This document shows positions 1-5,125 of a stretch of DNA of 5,125 bases, one piece after another. This DNA comes from Burkholderiaceae bacterium. GTDB taxonomy: Bacteria > Pseudomonadota > Gammaproteobacteria > Burkholderiales > Burkholderiaceae. The notes under the pieces are model-generated. The model was not told the origin of the DNA. It did no database searches and saw only the letters and a list, made by a program, of their open reading frames with translations. Within the stretch, counting starts at the first letter, position 1, and every line of letters starts with the position of its first letter. The stretch is taken from positions 1 to 5,125 of the forward strand of contig JASLEM010000383.1 in assembly GCA_030151165.1 (NCBI GenBank), read 5' to 3'. The translations under genes and the position numbers were made by a program.

Positions 1-6
1 GGAAAG

Positions 7-27
7 CGGCCCTTCGGGGCCGTTTTT
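7..27 (+). terminator. Rho-independent terminator, left-arm copy
   Basis: On the + strand CGGCCC (7-12) and GGGCCG (17-22) form a 6-bp GC stem closed by a TTCG tetraloop and followed at once by five T residues (23-27). This is a textbook intrinsic terminator shape. It is the mirror copy of the hairpin at 250-270 and would stop transcripts entering from the left edge. No gene reading into it is visible here, so whether it serves one is unknown. If the left arm is a fold-back artefact, this copy does not exist in the cell. Confidence 0.55.
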
Positions 28-131
28 CATTGGGTGCCGCGATCGTCCGCGGGTTTGACGCCGCCCGGGCCCGCATGTTCCACTGCGAAGACCAACACGA
101 CAGCACGAACTACCGGGGGCGCGCGCGACGC

Positions 132-146
132 CGGCAATCGATGCCG
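132..146. other. Small stem-loop inside the palindrome centre
   Basis: Within the 36-bp centre of the large inverted repeat, CGGCA at 132-136 pairs with TGCCG at 142-146 around a 5-base loop (ATCGA). It is off the symmetry axis of the large repeat, which lies at 138/139, only by half a base. As single-stranded DNA or RNA the whole 1-276 stretch could therefore fold into a long stem with unpaired bases at 121-131 and 147-156 and this short apical hairpin. No function is implied. Confidence 0.4.
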
Positions 147-249
147 CCGGCGCCATGCCCCCGGTAGTTCGTGCTGTCGTGTTGGTCTTCGCAGTGGAAC
201 ATGCGGGCCCGGGCGGCGTCAAACCCGCGGACGATCGCGGCACCCAATG

Positions 250-270
250 AAAAACGGCCCCGAAGGGCCG
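250..270 (-). terminator. Rho-independent terminator of the Thr-rich protein gene
   Basis: Read on the minus strand, a 6-bp stem (CGGCCC/GGGCCG, between 270 and 255) closed by TTCG is followed by five T residues at 254-250. It begins 43 bases past the stop codon of the minus-strand gene at 314-844, which is the right place and orientation to end that transcript. It lies wholly inside the right arm of the 276-bp inverted repeat. This assignment does not depend on whether the left arm is real. Confidence 0.8.
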
Positions 271-313
271 CTTTCCAGGATCGACGCCGGCACGTGAACG
301 GCGAACTTCCTGC

Positions 314-844
314 TTAGTTGCGGTCGGCGCGCGGAGCCGGCATCGGTTCCGGAGCGGGTTCCGGCGCCGGGGCGGCTTCCGGAGCCGGCGCGGGGGCGAC
401 TTCGGCGACCGGCGTCGTCGTGGTCGTCGTCGTGCGTTCGGTCGTCACCGACAGCACCGTCGGATCGGCCGGGATCGGCGGCGTGGCGTGGTCGCCGATG
501 CTCGGGCGGGTGATGCCGTCCACCATGCCGGTCGTCATCAGCGTGTTGGCCATGCCCTGCACGTTGTTCGGCTGCTTGTCGGTCGGCTCGACCGTGTTCT
601 TCGGCTTCGCGAGTTCGACGACGCCGGTGTCCGGCGCGGGCAGCGTCTGCAGCTGCGTGTCGGTCTCGGTGGTCGTCGTGGTCTGCGGCGCCATCGGGTC
701 GGTCGAGGCGGCCGGCATCACGGTGGTCTGCGTGGTCGTCGTCGTGGCATCGCTCGCGTCGGTGGACTGCGCCGTGGCGTAGCCCACGGTGGCGAGCATG
801 GCGGCGGCGGCAAGGGCGGTGAGGGACTTCTTCATCGGGGACAT
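314..844 (-). CDS. Exported Thr/Pro/Ala-rich protein of unknown function
   Basis: The 176-residue product begins with a clear Sec signal peptide: Lys5-Lys6, a hydrophobic Leu/Ala core at about 8-22 and an Ala-Thr-Ala site at 23-25, so cleavage is expected before Gln26. The mature part has low-complexity Thr tracts at 34-38, 55-59 and 138-144, each in a Thr-rich patch. A less biased core at about 74-132 contains Lys, Asn, Gly and a GMANTL...GMVDGITRPSIGDH stretch. The tail from about 145 to 176 is Pro/Ala/Glu-rich. There is no lipobox cysteine, and the mature chain has no cysteine or membrane segment, so it is probably a soluble, largely disordered periplasmic or secreted protein. The ATG at 844 is chosen because AAGGAG lies 7 bases upstream; the alternative Met4 would be too far from it. 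A terminator follows the stop. I do not recognise the family. The signal peptide, ribosome site and terminator together make it a credible gene. Confidence 0.85.
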   Translation of the reverse strand: MSPMKKSLTALAAAAMLATVGYATAQSTDASDATTTTTQTTVMPAASTDPMAPQTTTTTETDTQLQTLPAPDTGVVELAKPKNTVEPTDKQPNNVQGMANTLMTTGMVDGITRPSIGDHATPPIPADPTVLSVTTERTTTTTTTPVAEVAPAPAPEAAPAPEPAPEPMPAPRADRN

Positions 845-851
845 GGTGGTA

Positions 852-857
852 CTCCTT
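852..857 (-). promoter_or_regulatory. Shine-Dalgarno site deciding the start of the Thr-rich protein
   Basis: On the minus strand AAGGAG occupies 857-852, with a 7-base spacer before the ATG at 844. It matches the 16S anti-Shine-Dalgarno sequence well and favours this ATG over the in-frame Met codon three codons later. Confidence 0.85.
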
Positions 858-967
858 GTGTGTCGGTGGAAGGCGTCGAGCGCCGTTTGTCTGAGGTGCC
901 GGCGAGTCGTTCCGGTGAGGGTCTAGATTCGTCGGCTGGCAGGGAAATAGAGGCAACGTGTGTGCCC

Positions 968-994
968 GGAAGGCGTCGTCCTACGCCCTCTTCC
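968..994. terminator. Imperfect stem-loop just after the hemerythrin-like gene
   Basis: On the + strand GGAA (968-971) plus GGCGT (972-976) pairs with ACGCC (983-987) plus TTCC (991-994), with a CTC bulge at 988-990 and a six-base loop. It begins 8 bases past the minus-strand stop codon at 1002-1004, so it could end or stabilise that transcript. No T tract follows on the minus strand, so it is not a standard intrinsic terminator. Function is uncertain. Confidence 0.35.
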
Positions 995-1008
995 TGCCGT
1001 CCTACGCC
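977..1008 (-). repeat. Pair of 11-bp direct repeats across a stop codon
   Basis: CGTCCTACGCC occurs at 977-987 and again at 998-1008 on the + strand; on the minus strand it reads GGCGTAGGACG. The copies are 21 bp apart, a whole number of codons. The upstream copy contains the TAG stop of the hemerythrin-like gene (1004-1002), and the second copy repeats a TAG in the same frame at 983-981. The second copy is also one side of the stem-loop at 968-994. It could be a small local duplication or a binding-site pair. Confidence 0.6.
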
Positions 1009-1517
1009 AGGGCGCCGAGCTCCTGCTGGCGCGCGTTCAGGCGCTGGCCCAGCGTCGCCAGGTCCATCTGCGCCTGCGCCTCCCGCACGCGCGGGAAGAG
1101 TTCGGCCTGCTCGAGGTGCGCGTGGCGCTCGACACAGTCCGTCAGCGCGACGACCAGCGCCTCGTAGCGCGCCCCGCGCGGGTCGGTCATCTGCATCTGG
1201 CGGATGATCTGGCGCGCGGTGGCGTGTTCGAGTTCGGCCAGCGCGATCACCTGCGCGCCGCCGAGCGCCGCACGCGCCGCGGGGTACAGCAGCCCTTCCT
1301 CCAGCGCCGCCATGCGATGGATCGCGCGGCACAGCGCCTCGGCGGTCCGCTGCATCCCGTCGTCGCAGGCGACGGTGCGCGCGAAGCGGCGGCACTCGCC
1401 GGCCAGCGCGCGCGTCTGCTCGAGGCCCTGGGCGAAGGCGTCGAGCGCGTCGAGCGCTTCGGAGCACGGGATGTCGCAAGGGGAAGAGGCGGTGGCGCTG
1501 GCGGTGGCGTGGGTCAT
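1002..1517 (-). CDS. Hemerythrin (HHE) fold protein, metal ligands incomplete
   Basis: The predicted 171-residue protein looks like a four-helix bundle of the hemerythrin/HHE cation-binding class. Hallmarks are LEEGLLYP at 72-79, a helix with EH at 97-98, and a final RHAHLEQAELFP at 131-142, which gives H132xxxE136 ahead of the typical LFP turn. Known members bind a diiron site through an early His, two HxxxE motifs and a further His, and act in oxygen, nitric oxide or iron sensing or storage. Here the second-helix motif aligns as Met69xxxGlu73 (His67 is two residues off), and the first helix (about 19-50) has no His. Cysteines occur at 14, 18, 42, 51, 63 and 128. No signal peptide is seen, so it is probably cytoplasmic. 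The start is the ATG at 1517. An upstream extension to a TTG at 1661 is possible, but its translation is biased, non-helical sequence. No Shine-Dalgarno is evident before 1517, so the start is less certain than the fold. Confidence 0.78.
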   Translation of the reverse strand: MTHATASATASSPCDIPCSEALDALDAFAQGLEQTRALAGECRRFARTVACDDGMQRTAEALCRAIHRMAALEEGLLYPAARAALGGAQVIALAELEHATARQIIRQMQMTDPRGARYEALVVALTDCVERHAHLEQAELFPRVREAQAQMDLATLGQRLNARQQELGALA

Positions 1518-1610
1518 GATGGTTCGAGCCGGTTGAGGGACGGGTGGACGCCTCGGAAGGCGGGACGCGAAGACGGCCGCGACCGGCGCGTTCTCACCCG
1601 CCCCGAGCAA

Positions 1611-1620
1611 GGCATATGCC
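1611..1620. repeat. 10-bp perfect palindrome in the divergent promoter region
   Basis: GGCATATGCC is fully self-complementary and lies about 100 bp upstream of the hemerythrin-like ATG and about 170 bp upstream of the synthase ATG. It is one of the few AT-containing spots in a GC-rich gap, so it could be an operator half-site pair. It could also arise by chance, and I do not recognise a regulator. Confidence 0.3.
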
Positions 1621-1778
1621 GGGGCCGGCCGCGCCGCGCCGGTGCGCGACGGTTGCGGCAAGCTTTACGCCGCCGGGCACCGGTGTCGCGCCTCCTGCCG
1701 AGCGCCCGTCGCCCGAGGCGGGAATACCCCGGGACTGCGGATTGCTCCAGGCGCGTTCAGCGGTCCGCTCCGGGCCTC

Positions 1779-1783
1779 GAGGA
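1779..1783 (+). promoter_or_regulatory. Shine-Dalgarno site of the glucan synthase gene
   Basis: GAGGA is followed by a 9-base spacer and then the ATG at 1793. It supports that ATG as the start; the first codons after it already lead into the family's N-terminal region. Confidence 0.7.
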
Positions 1784-1792
1784 CACACACTG

Positions 1793-4700
1793 ATGACGGG
1801 ATCCGATCGCTCACTCCGCACCCTGTTGGCGCAGGCCAGGGACTGGGCCTACGAACACCAGCTGATCGCCGGTGCGGGCAGCGAGCATCACGAGGAGGAA
1901 GAGCCGCTGCGCGCGGCCCTCTTCAGCAGCGACCAGATGGTCGCCCACGGCAAGCAGCTGGCGGGCCGGCATCGCGTCTCGTCGACGCATCGGCCGGACC
2001 GGCTGCTGACGCGGCTGGCGTCCAACGAGCGCATGCTGGAGAGCGTCGCGCGCGACCTGCGCCAGGCCGTCGCGAAGGGCCGCGCGGTGACGCCGGCCGC
2101 CGAATGGCTGCTGGACAACATGTACCTGATCGACGAGGAGATCCGCACCGCGCGGCGCCACCTGCCGCACGGCTACAGCCGCGAGCTGCCGCGCCTGGCC
2201 GAGGCCTCCGAGACGACCGACGGCACGACGCCGCGCGTCTACGACCTCGCGCTGCAGGCCATCGCGCACGCCGACGGCCGACTGAGCCGCGGCACGCTGA
2301 GCCGCTTCGTCGCCGCGTACCAGAGCGTGCAGCCGCTCAAGCTCGGCGAGCTGTGGGCGTTCCCGATCATGCTGCGCCTCGCGCTGATCGAGAACCTGCG
2401 CCGCGTCGCGGTGCGCGTGGCCGCGGCGCTGAACCAGCGCAACCTCGCCGAGACCTGGGCCGCGCGCATGCTGCAGGCCGCCGAGGAGCGCCCGAGCGAC
2501 CTGATCCTCGTCATCGCCGACATGGCACGCGCCAACCCCGACCTGGGCAGCAGCGCCTTCGTCGCCGAGTTCGCGCGCCGCCTGCAGGGCCAGGGCGCGG
2601 CGCTCGCGCTGCCGCTCACGTGGATGGAGCAGCGCCTGGCGGACGCCAGCGAGACGATCGAGCACCTCGTGCACGTCGAGAGCCAGATCCAGGCGTCGAG
2701 CCAGGTCTCGGTCGCCAACAGCATCGGCAGCCTGCGCCTGCTCGGCGCGACGCACTGGCCCGAGTTCGTCGAGACGTTGAGCAGCGTCGAGCAGGCGCTG
2801 CGCGACGACCCGATCGGCGTCTACGGCCGCATGGACTTCGGCACGCGCGACACCTATCGCCACGCGGTCGAGAGCATCGCCCGCCTGAGCGGCGGCGACG
2901 AGCCCGCTGTGGCGCGCGCCGCGATCGAGCTCGCGTCGGCCGCGGCCGTGCGCATGGAGACGCCGTCGGACGTTGGCGCCGTTCGCGTCGACGATGCGGC
3001 GCGCGAGGAAGGCGACGACCGCGAGGCCCACGTCGGCTGGTACCTGCTCGGCGGCGGGCGCGCCGAGCTCGAGGCCGCGGTCGGCGCGAAGCGCGAGCGC
3101 TTCTCGTCGGCGCCGGGCCGCGCGCCGCTGTTCGCCTACATCGGCGGCATCGTGCTGTTCGCGCTGCTGATGTCGATCGGCCCGGTGCGCCAGGCCGCCG
3201 ACCAGCTCGACCTGCACCTGTGGTCGCCCAAGTGCGTCGTGCTGATCCTGCTGCTGCTGCTCGCGACCAGCCAGCTCGCGCTCGCGCTCGTCAACTGGAT
3301 CGTCACGCTCACCGTGACGCCCGAGGCCTTGCCGCGCATGGACTATTCGCTGGGCATCGACCCGCGATCGCGCACGCTCGTCGCGGTGCCGACGCTGCTC
3401 GGCAAGCATGCGGACGTCGACACGCTCGTCGACGCGCTCGAGGTGCGCTTCCTCGCCAACCGCGATCCGCACCTGCAGTTCGCGCTGCTGACCGACCTGC
3501 GCGACGCGCCTGCGGAAACGATGCCGGAGGACGCCGACCTCGTCGACTACGCCGCGCAACGCATCATGGCGCTGAACAAGCGCTACGAGGTCGCGACCGA
3601 CGAGCGCCAGCGCACCGACCCGTTCCTGCTGCTGCACCGCCCGCGCCGCTGGAACGCGCGCGAGAACGTGTGGATGGGCCACGAGCGCAAGCGCGGCAAG
3701 CTGGCCGACCTGAACGACCTGCTGCGCGGCCACCCCGGCGCCGAGGAGCGCTTCGCGCGCATGGTGGGCGACACGCTCGCGCTGCAGGGCGTGCGCTACG
3801 TCATCACGCTCGACTCCGACACCCAGCTCCCGCGCGACACCGCCTCCGAGATGATCTCGGCGATGGCGCACCCGCTCAACCGGCCGCGCTTCGGCACCGG
3901 CGTGAAGAAGGACGTGGTCGTCGACGGCTACGGCATCCTGCAGCCGCGCGTCGGCCTCAACCTGCCGAGCGTCGGGCGCTCGCACTATGCGCGCATGTTC
4001 GGCGGCGAGCCCGGGATCGATCCGTACACGCGCGCGATCTCGGACGTCTACCAGGACCTGTTCCACGAAGGCTCGTTCGTCGGCAAGGGCATCTACGACG
4101 TCGACGCGTTCGAGCGCGCGACGAGCGACGCGATGCCCGAGAACCGCATCCTCAGCCACGACCTGATCGAGGGCTGCTACGCGCGCTCCGGACTGATCAG
4201 CGACGTCCAGCTGATCGAGGACACGCCGTCCCGCTACGGCGCCGACATGGCCCGCCGCCACCGCTGGGTGCGCGGCGACTGGCAGCTGATCGGCTGGCTG
4301 CGCCGCCGCCTGCACTCGCTGCCGGGCGCGCCGCGCAACCCGCTGTCGACGCTGTCGAAGTGGAAGCTGCTGGACAACCTGCGCCGCAGCCTCGTGCCCG
4401 CGGCGCTGATCGCGCTCGCGGTGCTGGGCTGGGCGCGCCTGCCCGAGCCGTTCATGTGGACGCTGCGCGTTATCGTGATCGTGGGCATCGTGCCGTTCGC
4501 GGCGCACGTGATGGGGCTGCTGCGCACGCCGGTCAACTTCATGACGGCGTCGCACTCGCCCGCGCGGCTCGTGCCGATGGCGCGCCAGCTGATGCAGCTG
4601 ATCCACACGCTCGCCTGCCTGCCGACCGAGGCCATCGCGACGCTGGACGCCATCGCGCGCACGATGTGGCGCCTGGTGCGCGGCCGCCGCCTGCTCGAAT

Positions 4701-5125
4701 GGACGGCGTCGGCCGACATCGCGCGCGGCTCCGAGCCCGGCACCGTCGAGGCACTGCGCGACAACATCCGCGCGATGTGGGCGGGGCCGGTGGTGTCGAT
4801 CGCCATCGCCGCCCTGCTCGCCCACGAACGCCCGTGGGCCCTGCCCGCGGCCGCCCCGCTGCTGCTGCTGTGGCTGTGGTCGCCGGTGGTCGTGTGGTGG
4901 GCCGACCGCGCGCCGGCCGAGCCGCGCAGCGAGCTGAGCGCATCGCAGCGCAAGTTCCTGCGCCGCGTCGCGCGCCGCACCTGGGCGTTCTTCGAGACCT
5001 TCGTCGGCGTCGACGACAACCACCTGCCGCCCGACAACGTGCAGCTGCACCCGGTCGCGCGCGTCGCGCACCGCACCTCGCCGACCAACATCGGCTTCTC
5101 GCTGCTGGCCAACCTCACCGCGCAC
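1793..5125 (+). CDS. ndvB: Cyclic beta-1,2-glucan synthase-like protein (GT84), 3' end outside window
   Basis: The first 1111 codons of a very large membrane protein are present without a stop; family members are roughly 2800 residues. These enzymes use UDP-glucose to build, length-control and cyclise periplasmic beta-1,2-glucans, themselves carrying the growing chain. The N-terminal domain shows the typical WLLDN..LI.EEIR..RRHLP.GYSRELPRL block at 105-135. Membrane segments lie at about 446-463 and 482-505. The GT84 domain follows, with Asp568 (LLTD), the WNARENVWMGHERKRGKL block (620-637), DSD at 674-676, HD at 789-790 and R821xxR824W825 leading into VRGDWQ. Four more membrane segments are at about 867-881, 887-910, 996-1010 and 1016-1036. 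The glucoamylase-like domain begins near 1054 (RRTWAFFETFVG; AHRTSPTNIG at 1092-1101). All catalytic motifs I could check are intact and the frame is unbroken. The phosphorylase-like C-terminal region, needed for the full assignment, is not visible. The gene is transcribed divergently from the hemerythrin-like gene. Symbol by homology only. Confidence 0.93.
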   Translation, partial: MTGSDRSLRTLLAQARDWAYEHQLIAGAGSEHHEEEEPLRAALFSSDQMVAHGKQLAGRHRVSSTHRPDRLLTRLASNERMLESVARDLRQAVAKGRAVTPAAEWLLDNMYLIDEEIRTARRHLPHGYSRELPRLAEASETTDGTTPRVYDLALQAIAHADGRLSRGTLSRFVAAYQSVQPLKLGELWAFPIMLRLALIENLRRVAVRVAAALNQRNLAETWAARMLQAAEERPSDLILVIADMARANPDLGSSAFVAEFARRLQGQGAALALPLTWMEQRLADASETIEHLVHVESQIQASSQVSVANSIGSLRLLGATHWPEFVETLSSVEQALRDDPIGVYGRMDFGTRDTYRHAVESIARLSGGDEPAVARAAIELASAAAVRMETPSDVGAVRVDDAAREEGDDREAHVGWYLLGGGRAELEAAVGAKRERFSSAPGRAPLFAYIGGIVLFALLMSIGPVRQAADQLDLHLWSPKCVVLILLLLLATSQLALALVNWIVTLTVTPEALPRMDYSLGIDPRSRTLVAVPTLLGKHADVDTLVDALEVRFLANRDPHLQFALLTDLRDAPAETMPEDADLVDYAAQRIMALNKRYEVATDERQRTDPFLLLHRPRRWNARENVWMGHERKRGKLADLNDLLRGHPGAEERFARMVGDTLALQGVRYVITLDSDTQLPRDTASEMISAMAHPLNRPRFGTGVKKDVVVDGYGILQPRVGLNLPSVGRSHYARMFGGEPGIDPYTRAISDVYQDLFHEGSFVGKGIYDVDAFERATSDAMPENRILSHDLIEGCYARSGLISDVQLIEDTPSRYGADMARRHRWVRGDWQLIGWLRRRLHSLPGAPRNPLSTLSKWKLLDNLRRSLVPAALIALAVLGWARLPEPFMWTLRVIVIVGIVPFAAHVMGLLRTPVNFMTASHSPARLVPMARQLMQLIHTLACLPTEAIATLDAIARTMWRLVRGRRLLEWTASADIARGSEPGTVEALRDNIRAMWAGPVVSIAIAALLAHERPWALPAAAPLLLLWLWSPVVVWWADRAPAEPRSELSASQRKFLRRVARRTWAFFETFVGVDDNHLPPDNVQLHPVARVAHRTSPTNIGFSLLANLTAH

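Larger units (their letters stand above)
1..276. repeat. Perfect long inverted repeat (120-bp arms, 36-bp centre)
   Basis: Bases 1-120 are the exact reverse complement of bases 157-276; every pair summing to 277 was compared and no mismatch was found. The pairing stops at 121/156, leaving a 36-bp non-palindromic centre. The left arm starts at the first base of the window, so the true repeat may extend further left. Each arm contains a terminator hairpin near its outer end. No coding frame in this stretch looks like a real protein. Long perfect palindromes with short spacers are usually unstable in bacteria because cruciforms or hairpins are cut by SbcCD-type nucleases. A perfect copy flush with a sequence end is therefore also what a fold-back sequencing or assembly chimera would give. 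A hairpin-ended linear replicon or a foldback element are other options. The repeat is certain; its biological reality is not. Confidence 0.95.
845..1001 (-). promoter_or_regulatory. Intergenic region upstream of the Thr-rich protein gene
   Basis: The 157-bp gap lies between the stop of the hemerythrin-like gene and the start of the Thr-rich protein gene, both on the minus strand. Read on the minus strand, the least GC-rich patch is at about 955-920 (TTGCCTCTATTTCCC at 956-942, then GAATCTAGA at 930-922). A promoter could sit there, but TTGCCT and the nearest -10-like hexamers are not spaced well, so I assign no boxes. The gap is long enough for the downstream gene to have its own promoter. 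Its upstream end holds the stem-loop and direct repeat listed separately. Confidence 0.4.
1518..1792. promoter_or_regulatory. Divergent intergenic region between hemerythrin-like and glucan synthase genes
   Basis: The 275-bp gap must hold the start signals of two genes transcribed away from each other, unless the hemerythrin-like gene begins further upstream. It is very GC-rich and I see no convincing -35/-10 pair in either direction. The notable elements are a perfect 10-bp palindrome, GGCATATGCC at 1611-1620, and a weak stem with CGCCTC at 1689-1694 and GAGGCG at 1715-1720. No additional gene is supported here. Confidence 0.5.

Noticed and set aside
1..276. Insertion sequence or CRISPR-type repeat
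   Set aside because: There is no transposase, there are no spaced repeat units, and no target-site duplication can be assessed because the left flank is outside the window. Only a single inverted pair is present.
34..297. Possible small gene across the palindrome
   Set aside because: The frame is created by the inverted repeat itself, crosses a terminator hairpin, and encodes an Arg/Gly/Pro/Thr-rich chain with no protein-like features.
219..956. Minus-strand frame of 245 codons over the Thr-rich gene and into the palindrome
   Set aside because: It is an out-of-frame shadow, rich in His/Arg/Asp from the same repeats. The overlapping frame 314-844 has a signal peptide, ribosome site and terminator.
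920..956. Sigma-70 promoter for the Thr-rich protein (TTGCCT at 956-951 with a TATAAT-like box)
   Set aside because: At 16-18 bp spacing the -10 positions read GACGAA or ACGAAT, which match poorly. The nearest better hexamer (AATCTA) needs a 21-bp spacer, so boxes were not annotated.
488..1207. Plus-strand frames opposite the Thr-rich and hemerythrin-like genes (318-782, 488-1207, 960-1793)
   Set aside because: They show Val/Gly/Arg-rich antisense composition, no ribosome sites and no recognisable domains.
1811..5125. A stop-free minus-strand frame of about 1100 codons opposite the glucan synthase gene
   Set aside because: Its translation is Arg/Ala/Gln/His/Val-rich with no domain signal, as expected for the mirror of a GC-biased coding frame. 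The + strand frame has unmistakable family motifs along its length.

Overview
The window comes from a GC-rich Gram-negative bacterium. Third codon positions of the long + strand gene are almost all G or C. The mix of a cyclic beta-1,2-glucan synthase-type membrane enzyme, a hemerythrin-fold protein and a Sec-exported low-complexity protein fits the Pseudomonadota. A beta- or gammaproteobacterium is my guess, but nothing in the sequence fixes the genus.

Layout. Positions 1-276 are a perfect inverted repeat: two 120-bp arms around a 36-bp centre, starting exactly at the first base of the window and holding no gene I can support. Each arm carries a copy of the same rho-independent terminator. 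The right-hand copy sits just downstream of a minus-strand gene (314-844) for a 176-residue exported protein rich in Thr, Pro and Ala, function unknown. A 157-bp gap follows (845-1001) with a good ribosome binding site, a stem-loop and an 11-bp direct repeat. Next is a minus-strand gene (1002-1517) for a hemerythrin (HHE) fold protein whose metal-ligand set looks incomplete. A 275-bp divergent gap (1518-1792) separates it from the dominant gene of the window, on the + strand from 1793 and running off the right edge.

That large gene encodes the first 1111 residues of a cyclic beta-1,2-glucan synthase-like protein (NdvB/ChvB/Cgs type, glycosyltransferase family 84). Visible parts are the N-terminal domain, two membrane segments, the GT84 catalytic domain with its DxD and RxxRW motifs, four further membrane segments and the beginning of the glucoamylase-like domain. 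The phosphorylase-like C-terminal part lies outside the window. The reading frame is intact throughout.

The three genes do not form an obvious pathway. The two minus-strand genes are co-directional but separated by 157 bp, and the synthase is transcribed away from them. I see no CRISPR array, RNA gene, transposase or defence system. The least explained items are the perfect palindrome at the window edge, the ligand-poor hemerythrin-fold protein and the Thr-rich exported protein.
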